Assembly: GCA_902767845.1 (NCBI GenBank) | Contig: CACXIV010000003.1 | Location: 1 to 64,000, forward strand | DNA from: an uncultured Ruminococcus sp. | GTDB lineage: Bacteria > Bacillota > Clostridia > Oscillospirales > Acutalibacteraceae | DNA length: 64,000 nucleotides | Reading direction: 5' to 3' | In this document: positions 15,109 through 22,522 of the stretch, piece by piece | How the letters are laid out: every line of letters starts with the position of its first letter | Numbering within the stretch: the first letter of the stretch is position 1 | Position numbers and translations under genes: made by a program | Notes under the pieces: generated by a model | What the model was told of the DNA's origin: nothing | Databases searched by the model: none | Seen by the model: the letters and a program-made list of their open reading frames with translations, nothing else

Positions 15109-16482
15109 ATGTTACATCAGTACAAGCTAAACGGCTACAACATCGTTCTCGATATAAACAGCGGCAGCGTTCACGTTGTCGATGATCTCGCCTACGATAT
15201 TATCGGAATGTACGAGAACAGCACCAAAGAAGATATAACAAGCTCAATGCTCGAAAAATACAAGGATGATCCTGAGATCACCGATCAGGAAATATCCGAC
15301 TGCATTGACGTTATTGAGGAGCTAAAGCAAAACGGCAAGCTTTTTACTGAGGATAAGTATGAAAACTTAGCCTTTGACTTCAAGAACCGCAACACCGTCA
15401 TAAAGGCGCTTTGCCTGCATATCGCTCACACCTGCAACCTCAACTGCGAGTATTGCTTTGCTTCTCAGGGCAAATACCACGGCGAACGCGCGCTTATGAG
15501 CCTTGAAGTGGGCAAGAGGGCGATCGACTTCCTTATCGAGAACTCGGGCAGCAGGGTCAACCTCGAAGTTGATTTCTTCGGCGGCGAGCCGCTGATGAAC
15601 TTTGACGTCGTCAAGGAGATCGTAAAATACGCCAGAAGCATCGAAAAGCAGCACAACAAAAATTTCCGCTTTACGCTCACAACAAACGGTATGCTCATTG
15701 ACGACGACGTGATTGAGTTTGCAAACAAGGAGTGCCATAATGTCGTACTCAGCCTCGACGGGCGAAAAGAAATACACGATAATCTCCGCAAGACAATAAA
15801 CGGCAAGGGCAGCTACGACGTTATCGTTCCCAAATTCCAGGAATTTGTGAAGCGCAGGGGCGACAGGGGCTATTACATCCGCGGCACATTCACCCACAAC
15901 AACACCGATTTTACAAACGACATCTTCCATATGGCGGACTTAGGCTTTACCGAGCTTTCTATGGAGCCCGTTGTGTGCGCTCCCGATGATCCCTACGCGC
16001 TTACATATGACGATCTTCCGATCCTCTTTGAGCAGTACGAGATACTCGCTAAGGATATGCTTAGGCGCGAAAAAGAGGGCAAGCCCATCACATTCTACCA
16101 CTACATGCTCGACCTCACTGCGGGTCCGTGCATCTACAAGCGTATTTCGGGCTGCGGCTCGGGTACCGAATATATGGCGGTAACTCCATGGGGCGACCTG
16201 TATCCCTGCCATCAGTTTGTCGGAGATGAAAAGTACAGGCTCGGCGATATTTACAACGGCGTTAACAATACCGAGGTACAAAATGAATTTAAGCTTTGCA
16301 ACGTATACGCAAGAGAAGAATGTAAAACCTGCTGGGCAAGGCTATATTGCAGCGGCGGTTGCGCCGCGAACGCGTACCATGCCACAGGCGATGTCAAGGG
16401 CGTTTACAAATACGGCTGCGAGCTTTTCAAAAAACGCATTGAGTGCGCGATTATGATGAAGGTCGCTCAGGCGGAACAATAA
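15109..16482 (+). CDS. scfB: SCIFF peptide maturase, radical SAM/SPASM thioether synthase
   Basis: A 457-residue enzyme. Residues 1-90 resemble the PqqD-like RiPP recognition domain that binds the leader peptide. The radical SAM cluster ligands are C109-x3-C113-x2-C116 (TCNLNCEYCF), with FFGGEPLMNF downstream. The C-terminal SPASM domain carries further cysteines (GPCIYKRISGCGSG, LYPCHQF, ECKTCWARLYCSGGC) for auxiliary iron-sulfur clusters. The enzyme abstracts hydrogen to form thioether cross-links in the SCIFF peptide encoded upstream. Length and gene order are standard for Clostridia. GGAG lies 7 bases before the ATG. Confidence 0.95.
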   Translation: MLHQYKLNGYNIVLDINSGSVHVVDDLAYDIIGMYENSTKEDITSSMLEKYKDDPEITDQEISDCIDVIEELKQNGKLFTEDKYENLAFDFKNRNTVIKALCLHIAHTCNLNCEYCFASQGKYHGERALMSLEVGKRAIDFLIENSGSRVNLEVDFFGGEPLMNFDVVKEIVKYARSIEKQHNKNFRFTLTTNGMLIDDDVIEFANKECHNVVLSLDGRKEIHDNLRKTINGKGSYDVIVPKFQEFVKRRGDRGYYIRGTFTHNNTDFTNDIFHMADLGFTELSMEPVVCAPDDPYALTYDDLPILFEQYEILAKDMLRREKEGKPITFYHYMLDLTAGPCIYKRISGCGSGTEYMAVTPWGDLYPCHQFVGDEKYRLGDIYNGVNNTEVQNEFKLCNVYAREECKTCWARLYCSGGCAANAYHATGDVKGVYKYGCELFKKRIECAIMMKVAQAEQ

Positions 16483-16537
16483 CCGGGGCTAAAGCCGCCG
16501 ATATCTCAAAACAGCTTTATATATGCGCAAAACAACG

Positions 16538-16580
16538 AAGGATCTCATTACCGTCATGCCGGATGAGATCCTTCTTTTTA
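16538..16580. terminator. Bidirectional terminator between scfB and feoB
   Basis: An 11-bp perfect stem AAGGATCTCAT / ATGAGATCCTT with a T-run on the plus side (CTTTTTA). It separates two converging units. Confidence 0.85.
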
Positions 16581-18410
16581 TATAGCCCGAAACACCGCGG
16601 CGACGATCGCGCACAAGGCGACCCCGACAGCTGTCGGTATCAGCATAGACAACAGCGTGTACCAAAGGCTACCGGTCTCCTTTTTTATCGTCAAACAGGT
16701 CGTGGAACACGGAAAATGGCAGACGGTCATTATCATCATACATACCGCCGTGAGCCCGGTCCAGCCGTTTTGCGATAGGATCCCCAAAAGCTCGCTGTAA
16801 CCCGTAAAATCGCTCAGAACGCCGTTTGAGCTGTAAGCCATTATTATTAACGGGATAACCGTTTCGTTCGCCGGAAAGCCCAAAATAAACGCTGTGACGA
16901 TCACGCCGTCAAGTCCGATCGCTCGGCCGAACGGATCAAAAAATCCGGTGATATGTTCGAGCACGGTAATATCGCCGATCGTGGTATTAGCGCAGAGCCA
17001 GATCACCGCGCCGGCGGGAGCCGCCGCCATTACCGCTCTGCCGAGCACAAATACCGTCCTGTCAAGTATTGATCGCACCAGAGTTTTACCGAGCTGAGGC
17101 TTGCGGTAGGGAGGGAGCTCAAGCACGAAGCCCGAATCATTTTCTTTTTTCAGTATCACCGACAAAAGCTTTGAAATAACAAGGGTGAGAGCCGAACAAA
17201 TAATTATTATCATCACGAGTATCAGCGCGGTCTTGACAGAGCCCAAAGCTCCTCCGGCAAAAAATATCGTGATAAGCGCGATAAGTATCGGGAACCTTCC
17301 GTTACACGGCATAAAGTTATTGGTTAGCACAGCGATCAGCCTGTCGCGTTTGCCCTCGATGATGCGGCAGCCCGTAACTCCGCAGGCGTTGCACCCGAGT
17401 CCCATAGCCATTGTAAGACTCTGCTTGCCGTGGGCTCCGCTCCTGCCGAAAACGCTGTCAAGGTTGAACGCTATCCTCGGCAGATAACCCGAATCCTCCA
17501 GCAGCGAAAACAGCGGAAAAAATATCGCCATAGGCGGCAGCATGACAGACACTACCCAGCTCAGCGTTGTATATACGCCGTCGATCAGCAACCCCGTCAA
17601 AAAATCGGGCGCGTTCAGTATTTCAAAAAGCTCATAAAGTCGGTATTTCAGACCGTCAAACAATGCGCTCAGCAGCTCGCTCGGGTAGTTCGCGCCCACC
17701 GCCGTAAGCCAGAACAGCAGCCCGAACAGGCACAGCATTATCGGTATTCCTGTCAGCCTAGAGGTCAGTATCCTGTCGAGCCTGCCGGTTCGCCTGTCGA
17801 CCTTATTATCGTCGGATCTTGTAACGCACTGCCTGCATATCTGCCTGCTGAGCTGATGATTAAGCCTGCTGTCAAATGCTTCGCTTATACGGTTATCGGC
17901 GGACAGATCCTCGCGGCAGACCTTGTATATTAGTTTTTTAAGCTCGTCAAGGCTTTTTTTCCTGACCGCGCTCGTCTTTACCACCGGCACTCCGATCAGC
18001 TCGGAAAGCTTTTTATCGTCAATATTAACGCCGTTTTTCTCCGCCTCGTCGCTGAGATTAAGACAAACCGCCGCCCTATTGCAAAGCGAAAGCACTTCAA
18101 GCGCGAAGCTGAGGTTCCGCTCTAATCTGTTAGAATCGAGCGTGATAATTACGCAGTCGGGTTTGTTGTTGAGCAGATAGTCGCGCGCCGCCTTCTCCTC
18201 AACCGAATATGAATTGAGCGAGTACGCGCCCGGAAGGTCGACTATCTCAAACTCCTCGCCGTTTATCCTCGCGGTACCGCCTCCGCAGTCGACAGTTTTT
18301 CCCGTCCAGTTGCCCGTATGCCGGTTCATCCCGGTCAGGGCGTTGAATATCGTGCTTTTTCCGACATTCGGGTTCCCGGCGAGCGCAACGGTGTATTTTT
18401 TGCCGCTCAT
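16578..18410 (-). CDS. feoB: Ferrous iron transport protein B
   Basis: A 610-residue membrane GTPase. The N-terminal G domain has GNPNVGKSTIFNALTG (G1), VDLPGAYSL (G3), a helical spacer domain, then two Gate/nucleoside-recognition membrane blocks (for example SLTMAMGLGCNACGVTGCRI and GFPANETVIPLIIMAY). FeoB imports Fe2+ across the inner membrane in anaerobes. It is shorter than the E. coli protein (773) but normal for compact Firmicute forms. feoA lies immediately upstream on the same strand with 1 base between them. The unit shares a divergent promoter region with the cobalamin riboswitch operon. Confidence 0.95.
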   Translation of the reverse strand: MSGKKYTVALAGNPNVGKSTIFNALTGMNRHTGNWTGKTVDCGGGTARINGEEFEIVDLPGAYSLNSYSVEEKAARDYLLNNKPDCVIITLDSNRLERNLSFALEVLSLCNRAAVCLNLSDEAEKNGVNIDDKKLSELIGVPVVKTSAVRKKSLDELKKLIYKVCREDLSADNRISEAFDSRLNHQLSRQICRQCVTRSDDNKVDRRTGRLDRILTSRLTGIPIMLCLFGLLFWLTAVGANYPSELLSALFDGLKYRLYELFEILNAPDFLTGLLIDGVYTTLSWVVSVMLPPMAIFFPLFSLLEDSGYLPRIAFNLDSVFGRSGAHGKQSLTMAMGLGCNACGVTGCRIIEGKRDRLIAVLTNNFMPCNGRFPILIALITIFFAGGALGSVKTALILVMIIIICSALTLVISKLLSVILKKENDSGFVLELPPYRKPQLGKTLVRSILDRTVFVLGRAVMAAAPAGAVIWLCANTTIGDITVLEHITGFFDPFGRAIGLDGVIVTAFILGFPANETVIPLIIMAYSSNGVLSDFTGYSELLGILSQNGWTGLTAVCMMIMTVCHFPCSTTCLTIKKETGSLWYTLLSMLIPTAVGVALCAIVAAVFRAI

Positions 18411-18411
18411 C

Positions 18412-18651
18412 TTAAAGCTCCGCCTTTATTTTTTCGCAGTCAGAGTTTCTCAAAGCGATCACCGCGCCGCCGATCATATACGCCCTCGGCTGTCCCAAAG
18501 GGCTTTTAAGCACGGCGGTAACAGTCTCGCCCTCATACAATCCGAGCTCACCGAGCCTTTGCTTTAGCCGTTTGTCGCAGCCTATACTCACGACCTTGGC
18601 AGGGGTATTCATCGGAAGCTCCGACAGACGCAGTATTTTCATATTGATCAC
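18412..18651 (-). CDS. feoA: Ferrous iron transport protein A
   Basis: A 79-residue SH3-like protein of the FeoA family: LSELPMNTPAKVVSIGC, RLKQRLGELGLYEGETV and an AYMIGGAVIALRNSDCEKI C-terminus are all typical. FeoA is a small cytosolic partner that supports FeoB-driven ferrous iron uptake. It is the first gene of the feoAB unit, with its promoter at 18658-18686. Confidence 0.93.
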   Translation of the reverse strand: MINMKILRLSELPMNTPAKVVSIGCDKRLKQRLGELGLYEGETVTAVLKSPLGQPRAYMIGGAVIALRNSDCEKIKAEL

Positions 18652-18657
18652 CGCTAT

Positions 18658-18686
18658 ATTTTATGCGGATTAATTCTTTATGTTAA
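18658..18686 (-). promoter_or_regulatory. Sigma-A promoter for feoAB
   Basis: On the minus strand TTAACA (18681-18686) and TAAAAT (18658-18663) are 17 bases apart. The -35 box abuts the -35 of the divergent riboswitch promoter. The -10 box is only about 7 bases from the feoA ATG, which leaves a very short leader, so the call is moderate. Confidence 0.45.
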
Positions 18687-18715
18687 TTGACGGAAGGGTG
18701 TTTACGTGATATAAT
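18687..18715 (+). promoter_or_regulatory. Sigma-A promoter for the cobalamin riboswitch operon
   Basis: TTGACG (18687-18692), 17 bases, TATAAT (18710-18715). Transcription would start near 18722, just before the aptamer. Confidence 0.82.
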
Positions 18716-18734
18716 CAATATAACAATCGAATAC

Positions 18735-18945
18735 AGTGAGCGCGTCGCCCCTTAATTAATCGAGGGACATAATAGAGAATGCGGTGAGAATCCGCAGCAA
18801 CTTTCATTACCGTATTTAGAGTAATTCTATAAGTCGGATCGCTTCCGCGCTTGCTTGGATCGACATTCTTGGATAAGAAGAAGAGCGTCCGCGGCGACGG
18901 TGTGCATTCGAGACGGGAAATCGTATCGCGTCATAACTCGTCACC
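18735..18945 (+). promoter_or_regulatory. Cobalamin riboswitch aptamer
   Basis: The conserved cobalamin-aptamer core is visible: GCGGTGAGAATCCGC (the GGUGnnAAUCC segment), then GCAAC..TTACCGTA, and a B12-box-like AAGTCGGATCGC near 18831-18842. A closing helix pairs CGTCGCC (18743-18749) with GGCGACG (18893-18899). Boundaries are approximate. In this RNA class, bound cobalamin turns the downstream genes off. It stands between the promoter at 18687 and the terminator at 19001. Confidence 0.85.
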
Positions 18946-19000
18946 CGTATTTAAACTACTGCTTTTGTAATGTTTTAATCAAGGCAGTGCTTTATTGGTG

Positions 19001-19030
19001 CGCTTTTCTTCGGAAAAGCGTTATTTTTTT
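19001..19030 (+). terminator. Riboswitch expression-platform terminator
   Basis: CGCTTTTC, loop TTCG, GAAAAGCG, then TTATTTTTTT: a textbook intrinsic terminator that ends just before the GGAGG of the first gene. The riboswitch therefore probably works by transcription termination when cobalamin is plentiful. Confidence 0.9.
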
Positions 19031-19041
19031 GGAGGTAAATT

Positions 19042-20886
19042 ATGAGGAAGTTCAAAAAATCCGTATCGGTATTTTTAGCCGTGCTGTGCGTTTTCTCTGT
19101 ATTAAGCATCGCATTGACCGCAAATGCCGAAGAAGTCAAAACCATCAGAGTGATCGTCAAAAACGACGTTTACTCAACCGAAAACGGCGCGCCGTGGGAT
19201 GATGTTCTGATCGACGATTATGTCGAGCTCAGCGACGACTCGTCAATGCAAACCGTTGTTGAGGATGCGCTTACCGAAAACAGCGTTGATTTCAGCTTCA
19301 ACGACTGGGGATATCTCAGCTCGATCAGCGGACTCTCGGAGTACGCCTGCAACGGCTCGGGCGGCTGGATGATGACGCTCAACGACTGGTTCACAAGCGA
19401 AGCCTCTACCGCTTACACCGTATCAAACGGCGGAATCAAGGACGGCGACGAGATCGTGGTAATGTATTCTCTGTCATGGGGCTATGACGTAGGCAGCCTT
19501 TGGGGAACCGCGGATACCGGATTAAAGTCGCTCGAAGTATCCGGCGGCAGGCTCGACCCCGGATTCCAAACCTCTCAGAAAGACTACATGCTGAACATTG
19601 AAAACGAAGAGGGAAGCGTTTTGCTCACTCCCCAAGCCATCAACAAAAACTATCAGGTGCGTCTTTACAAAAACGAGTACACACCGGACGCAAGCGGCAC
19701 CGAGCTGAACAAAAACTCAGAGATAGACGTAAAAAACGGCGACGTTATCTATATCGGTATCGGCAACCCGAGCTGGCCTACCATGGAAAGCTCGTCCGAA
19801 GAGACCGTTTATGCCCTTGACGTAATAAAAGCGCCGAACGATACCGTGAGCGACATCGAGAAAAAGCTCGGACAAACAGCGGATCATCTTCTTTCTCAGC
19901 CCGCGGCCGTAGGCTCGATCGGAGGGGAATGGTCGGTCATCGGACTCGCGCGTTCAAATATGATGACTGCGGAATACGCAGAAAATTATATTTCAGGCGT
20001 GACCGGATATGTAGCGGAAAACGGCTCCGCAAAACTTCACCGCACAAAATCGACCGAAAACTCGCGCGTTATTCTGGCGCTGACTTCACTCGGTCAGGAC
20101 GTTACAAATGTCAGCGGATATAACCTTTTGACGCCGCTTTATGACTTTGAATATGTTAAAAAGCAGGGACTCAACGGTCCTATGTGGGCGCTTATCGCGC
20201 TCGACTCGGGCAACTATGAGATTCCCGACATTGATATCGTCAACATTATTTCAAGAGATCTCATCATTGAATATATGCTCAATAATCAAACCTCACAAGG
20301 CGGCTGGGGCTTAGGCTCCGATACACCGTATATCGACTACACGGCTATGGCCGTGACCGCTCTCGCGCCCTATTACAACGCAAACGAGGACGTAAAAAAT
20401 GCGATCGACACTGCTATCGTGATAATGTCGGAGGCTGTTGACGAGGATAAAGTCACTTCTCCCGAGTCATACGCTCAGATCTTAACGGCTCTTTGCGCCA
20501 TGGGTATCGACCCCGACAATGACGCTGTGTTCAGCAAGGTCATAGACGGAATTATGAGCTATTCTTGCGAAAACGGCTTCAAACACGAGCTAAACGGAGA
20601 GTACAACCAAATGGCGACCGAGCAGTGCTATTACGCGCTGACAGACTATCTTAGAGCAAAAGCAAACAAAACCTCGCTTTATAAAATGAAAGACGCGTTT
20701 TATGATATCAATTCCGATTATAAGGTAGATATACTCGACGCGGCACTTATCCAAAAGTACGTTGCTCTGCTTGCAGACCTCAAAGACACACAAAAAACAC
20801 ATTCCGATATCAATAATGACAACCATGTGACCATCGGCGACGTCACCTGTCTGCAAAGGTACCTGGCAGGATACGGAGCATGTTAA
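19042..20886 (+). CDS. Secreted DUF4430 / alpha-alpha-toroid / dockerin protein, predicted cobalamin capture protein
   Basis: A 614-residue secreted protein. A signal peptide ends at about residue 29 (TANA-EE). A DUF4430 transcobalamin-like beta domain spans about 33-145, with the SGGWMMTLNDW core. A cadherin-like beta domain follows at about 160-262 (LKSLEVSGGRLDPGF). An alpha/alpha-toroid, prenyltransferase-like domain at about 270-540 has six helix repeats, such as EWSVIGLARSN, ENSRVILALTSLG, GPMWALIALDSGNY, DYTAMAVTALAPY, SYAQILTALCAMGID and TEQCYYALTDYL. A type-I dockerin at about 552-611 has two Ca-loops, DINSDYKVDILD and DINNDNHVTIGD. Mammalian intrinsic factor and transcobalamin combine the same toroid and beta folds to hold B12. 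The riboswitch and ECF neighbours support cobalamin binding; this is inferred, not shown. The dockerin suggests cohesin tethering. Confidence 0.88.
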   Translation: MRKFKKSVSVFLAVLCVFSVLSIALTANAEEVKTIRVIVKNDVYSTENGAPWDDVLIDDYVELSDDSSMQTVVEDALTENSVDFSFNDWGYLSSISGLSEYACNGSGGWMMTLNDWFTSEASTAYTVSNGGIKDGDEIVVMYSLSWGYDVGSLWGTADTGLKSLEVSGGRLDPGFQTSQKDYMLNIENEEGSVLLTPQAINKNYQVRLYKNEYTPDASGTELNKNSEIDVKNGDVIYIGIGNPSWPTMESSSEETVYALDVIKAPNDTVSDIEKKLGQTADHLLSQPAAVGSIGGEWSVIGLARSNMMTAEYAENYISGVTGYVAENGSAKLHRTKSTENSRVILALTSLGQDVTNVSGYNLLTPLYDFEYVKKQGLNGPMWALIALDSGNYEIPDIDIVNIISRDLIIEYMLNNQTSQGGWGLGSDTPYIDYTAMAVTALAPYYNANEDVKNAIDTAIVIMSEAVDEDKVTSPESYAQILTALCAMGIDPDNDAVFSKVIDGIMSYSCENGFKHELNGEYNQMATEQCYYALTDYLRAKANKTSLYKMKDAFYDINSDYKVDILDAALIQKYVALLADLKDTQKTHSDINNDNHVTIGDVTCLQRYLAGYGAC

Positions 20887-21653
20887 GCTTTATCAAAAAA
20901 CACAAGGCGGCGATCATTGCCGCAGTGCTTATGATCGCCGTGCTTACCTTCGCCTTTTTAAGCGGCGGCAAACCGGGGGAGAGCAAAGCGACTCCCGACA
21001 GCGCCGCTCCTACTCACGCCGAGGTCACGACCTGCGCAACGGAATCGACGGCGGAGCAAACCACCGCTTTACATACAGTTGAAACTACAGTACGGGCTAC
21101 TCAGGCCGCCGCACAGACAACTGCCGCTGAAACCACCGAGGCTGTAACCGAAGCTCCGACCGAGCCGGTCACCGATAAATACAAAACCGATCCCGTGCCG
21201 AGCGGAAAGCCGAAGCCCGTTGAGCCGCAGGAGCAAACCACCGCGGACAGCAAGTCCTACTGCACGTTTTCGATCTCATGCGCGACTATCCTTGACAATA
21301 AAGACAAAATGTCGCCCGATATAGCGGACATAGTCCCCTCGGACGGCTGGATAATGAAGCCTGAAAAGGTCGAGATAACCGACGGAGAGTCTGTTTTTGA
21401 TGTTCTGGTTCGCCTTTGCCGGGAGAAGAATATCCACATGGAATACACAATGACCCCGATCTACAACTCCGCCTACATCGAAGGTATTGCGAACATATAT
21501 GAATTTGACTGCGGAGATCTTTCGGGCTGGATGTACAAGGTGAACGACTGGTACCCGAACTACGGCTGCTCGCGCTATGTAATAGAAAACAACGACACCG
21601 TTGAATGGAACTACACCTGCGATTCGGGCAGGGATTTAGGGAATGAATACTGA
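20880..21653 (+). CDS. Membrane-anchored DUF4430 protein, predicted cobalamin-binding relay
   Basis: A 257-residue protein with an N-terminal membrane anchor (residues 11-28, AIIAAVLMIAVLTFAFL), a Thr/Glu/Ala-rich extended linker (about 38-123) and a C-terminal DUF4430 transcobalamin-like domain (about 126-257) with SGWMYKVNDWYPNYGCSRY. Five cysteines in that domain could form disulfides. The linker would let the domain reach through the cell wall. The ATG overlaps the previous stop by 7 bases, and ecfT starts 2 bases after its stop. A role handing cobalamin from the dockerin protein to the transporter is inferred from gene order. Confidence 0.83.
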   Translation: MLSFIKKHKAAIIAAVLMIAVLTFAFLSGGKPGESKATPDSAAPTHAEVTTCATESTAEQTTALHTVETTVRATQAAAQTTAAETTEAVTEAPTEPVTDKYKTDPVPSGKPKPVEPQEQTTADSKSYCTFSISCATILDNKDKMSPDIADIVPSDGWIMKPEKVEITDGESVFDVLVRLCREKNIHMEYTMTPIYNSAYIEGIANIYEFDCGDLSGWMYKVNDWYPNYGCSRYVIENNDTVEWNYTCDSGRDLGNEY

Positions 21654-21655
21654 TT

Positions 21656-22522
21656 ATGAACGACGCGTTTGTTAAGCTCCACCCGTTCTCGGGAATAATT
21701 TATTTTGCCGCCGTGATCGGCTTTTCAATGCTGTTCATGAACCCGGTTTGTATTTTGATCTCGCTGAGCTGCGCTATTTTGAACGCCGCTTTGATAAACG
21801 GCAAAAAAGCGCTTGCTTTCACGGCAAGGTTCATTTTTCCGATGATAACGGCGGTCGTTATAATCAATCCCGTATTCAACCACAGAGGAGCGACCATCAT
21901 AACATATCTGCCGTGGAACAATCCGCTGACGCTTGAATCCGTTATCTACGGAGCGGCAGCGGCGGCTATGGTGGCTTCTGTAATGCTATGGTTCTCGGTA
22001 TTCAACACTGTCATGACCTCGGATAAAATTATCTGCCTGTTCGGGAGGATCATTCCCTCGCTGAGCCTCGTGATCTCAATGTCCCTGCGCTTTGTGCCAA
22101 GGTTTATCTCTCAGTTCAAGCAGCTCAGAGCGTCAAGAGTAAACAGAAATAAAGCGAGCCTAAAAACGCTTGTCCGTGAGCTTTCCGTAATGATCTCATG
22201 GGCGCTGGAAAGCGCGGTAGAATCCGCCGATTCAATGAAAAGCCGAGGCTACGGGCTTAAAGGCAGAACATCCTACAATATCTTTAAATTCAGAAAAACA
22301 GATGGGACAGCATTGATTTTTACACTTTGTATTTCCGTCGCGCTGATCGTATTGATTATCCTCGGCACGGCAAAATACAGCTATTTCCCTATGTTTAAAT
22401 TTGACTTTTCAACAATTACAAGCGTGATTTTTTATATTTTGTACGCGGGCGTAATGCTGCTGCCCGCGATAATAAGCGGATGGGAGGGCTTGAAATGGAA
22501 GCGGTTAAGATCAGCGATCTGA
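21656..22522 (+). CDS. ecfT: ECF transporter transmembrane component EcfT
   Basis: A 288-residue membrane protein of the EcfT/CbiQ family. Hydrophobic helices occupy the N-terminal half and the C-terminus. The cytoplasmic coupling helices carry LRASRVNR and SADSMKSRGYGLKGR, the positions of the two Arg-containing motifs that dock on the ATPases. EcfT couples ATP hydrolysis to the toppling of the vitamin-binding S-component. It lies 2 bases after the DUF4430 anchor gene and overlaps the ATPase gene by 28 bases, so the four genes form one riboswitch-controlled operon. Confidence 0.92.
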   Translation: MNDAFVKLHPFSGIIYFAAVIGFSMLFMNPVCILISLSCAILNAALINGKKALAFTARFIFPMITAVVIINPVFNHRGATIITYLPWNNPLTLESVIYGAAAAAMVASVMLWFSVFNTVMTSDKIICLFGRIIPSLSLVISMSLRFVPRFISQFKQLRASRVNRNKASLKTLVRELSVMISWALESAVESADSMKSRGYGLKGRTSYNIFKFRKTDGTALIFTLCISVALIVLIILGTAKYSYFPMFKFDFSTITSVIFYILYAGVMLLPAIISGWEGLKWKRLRSAI

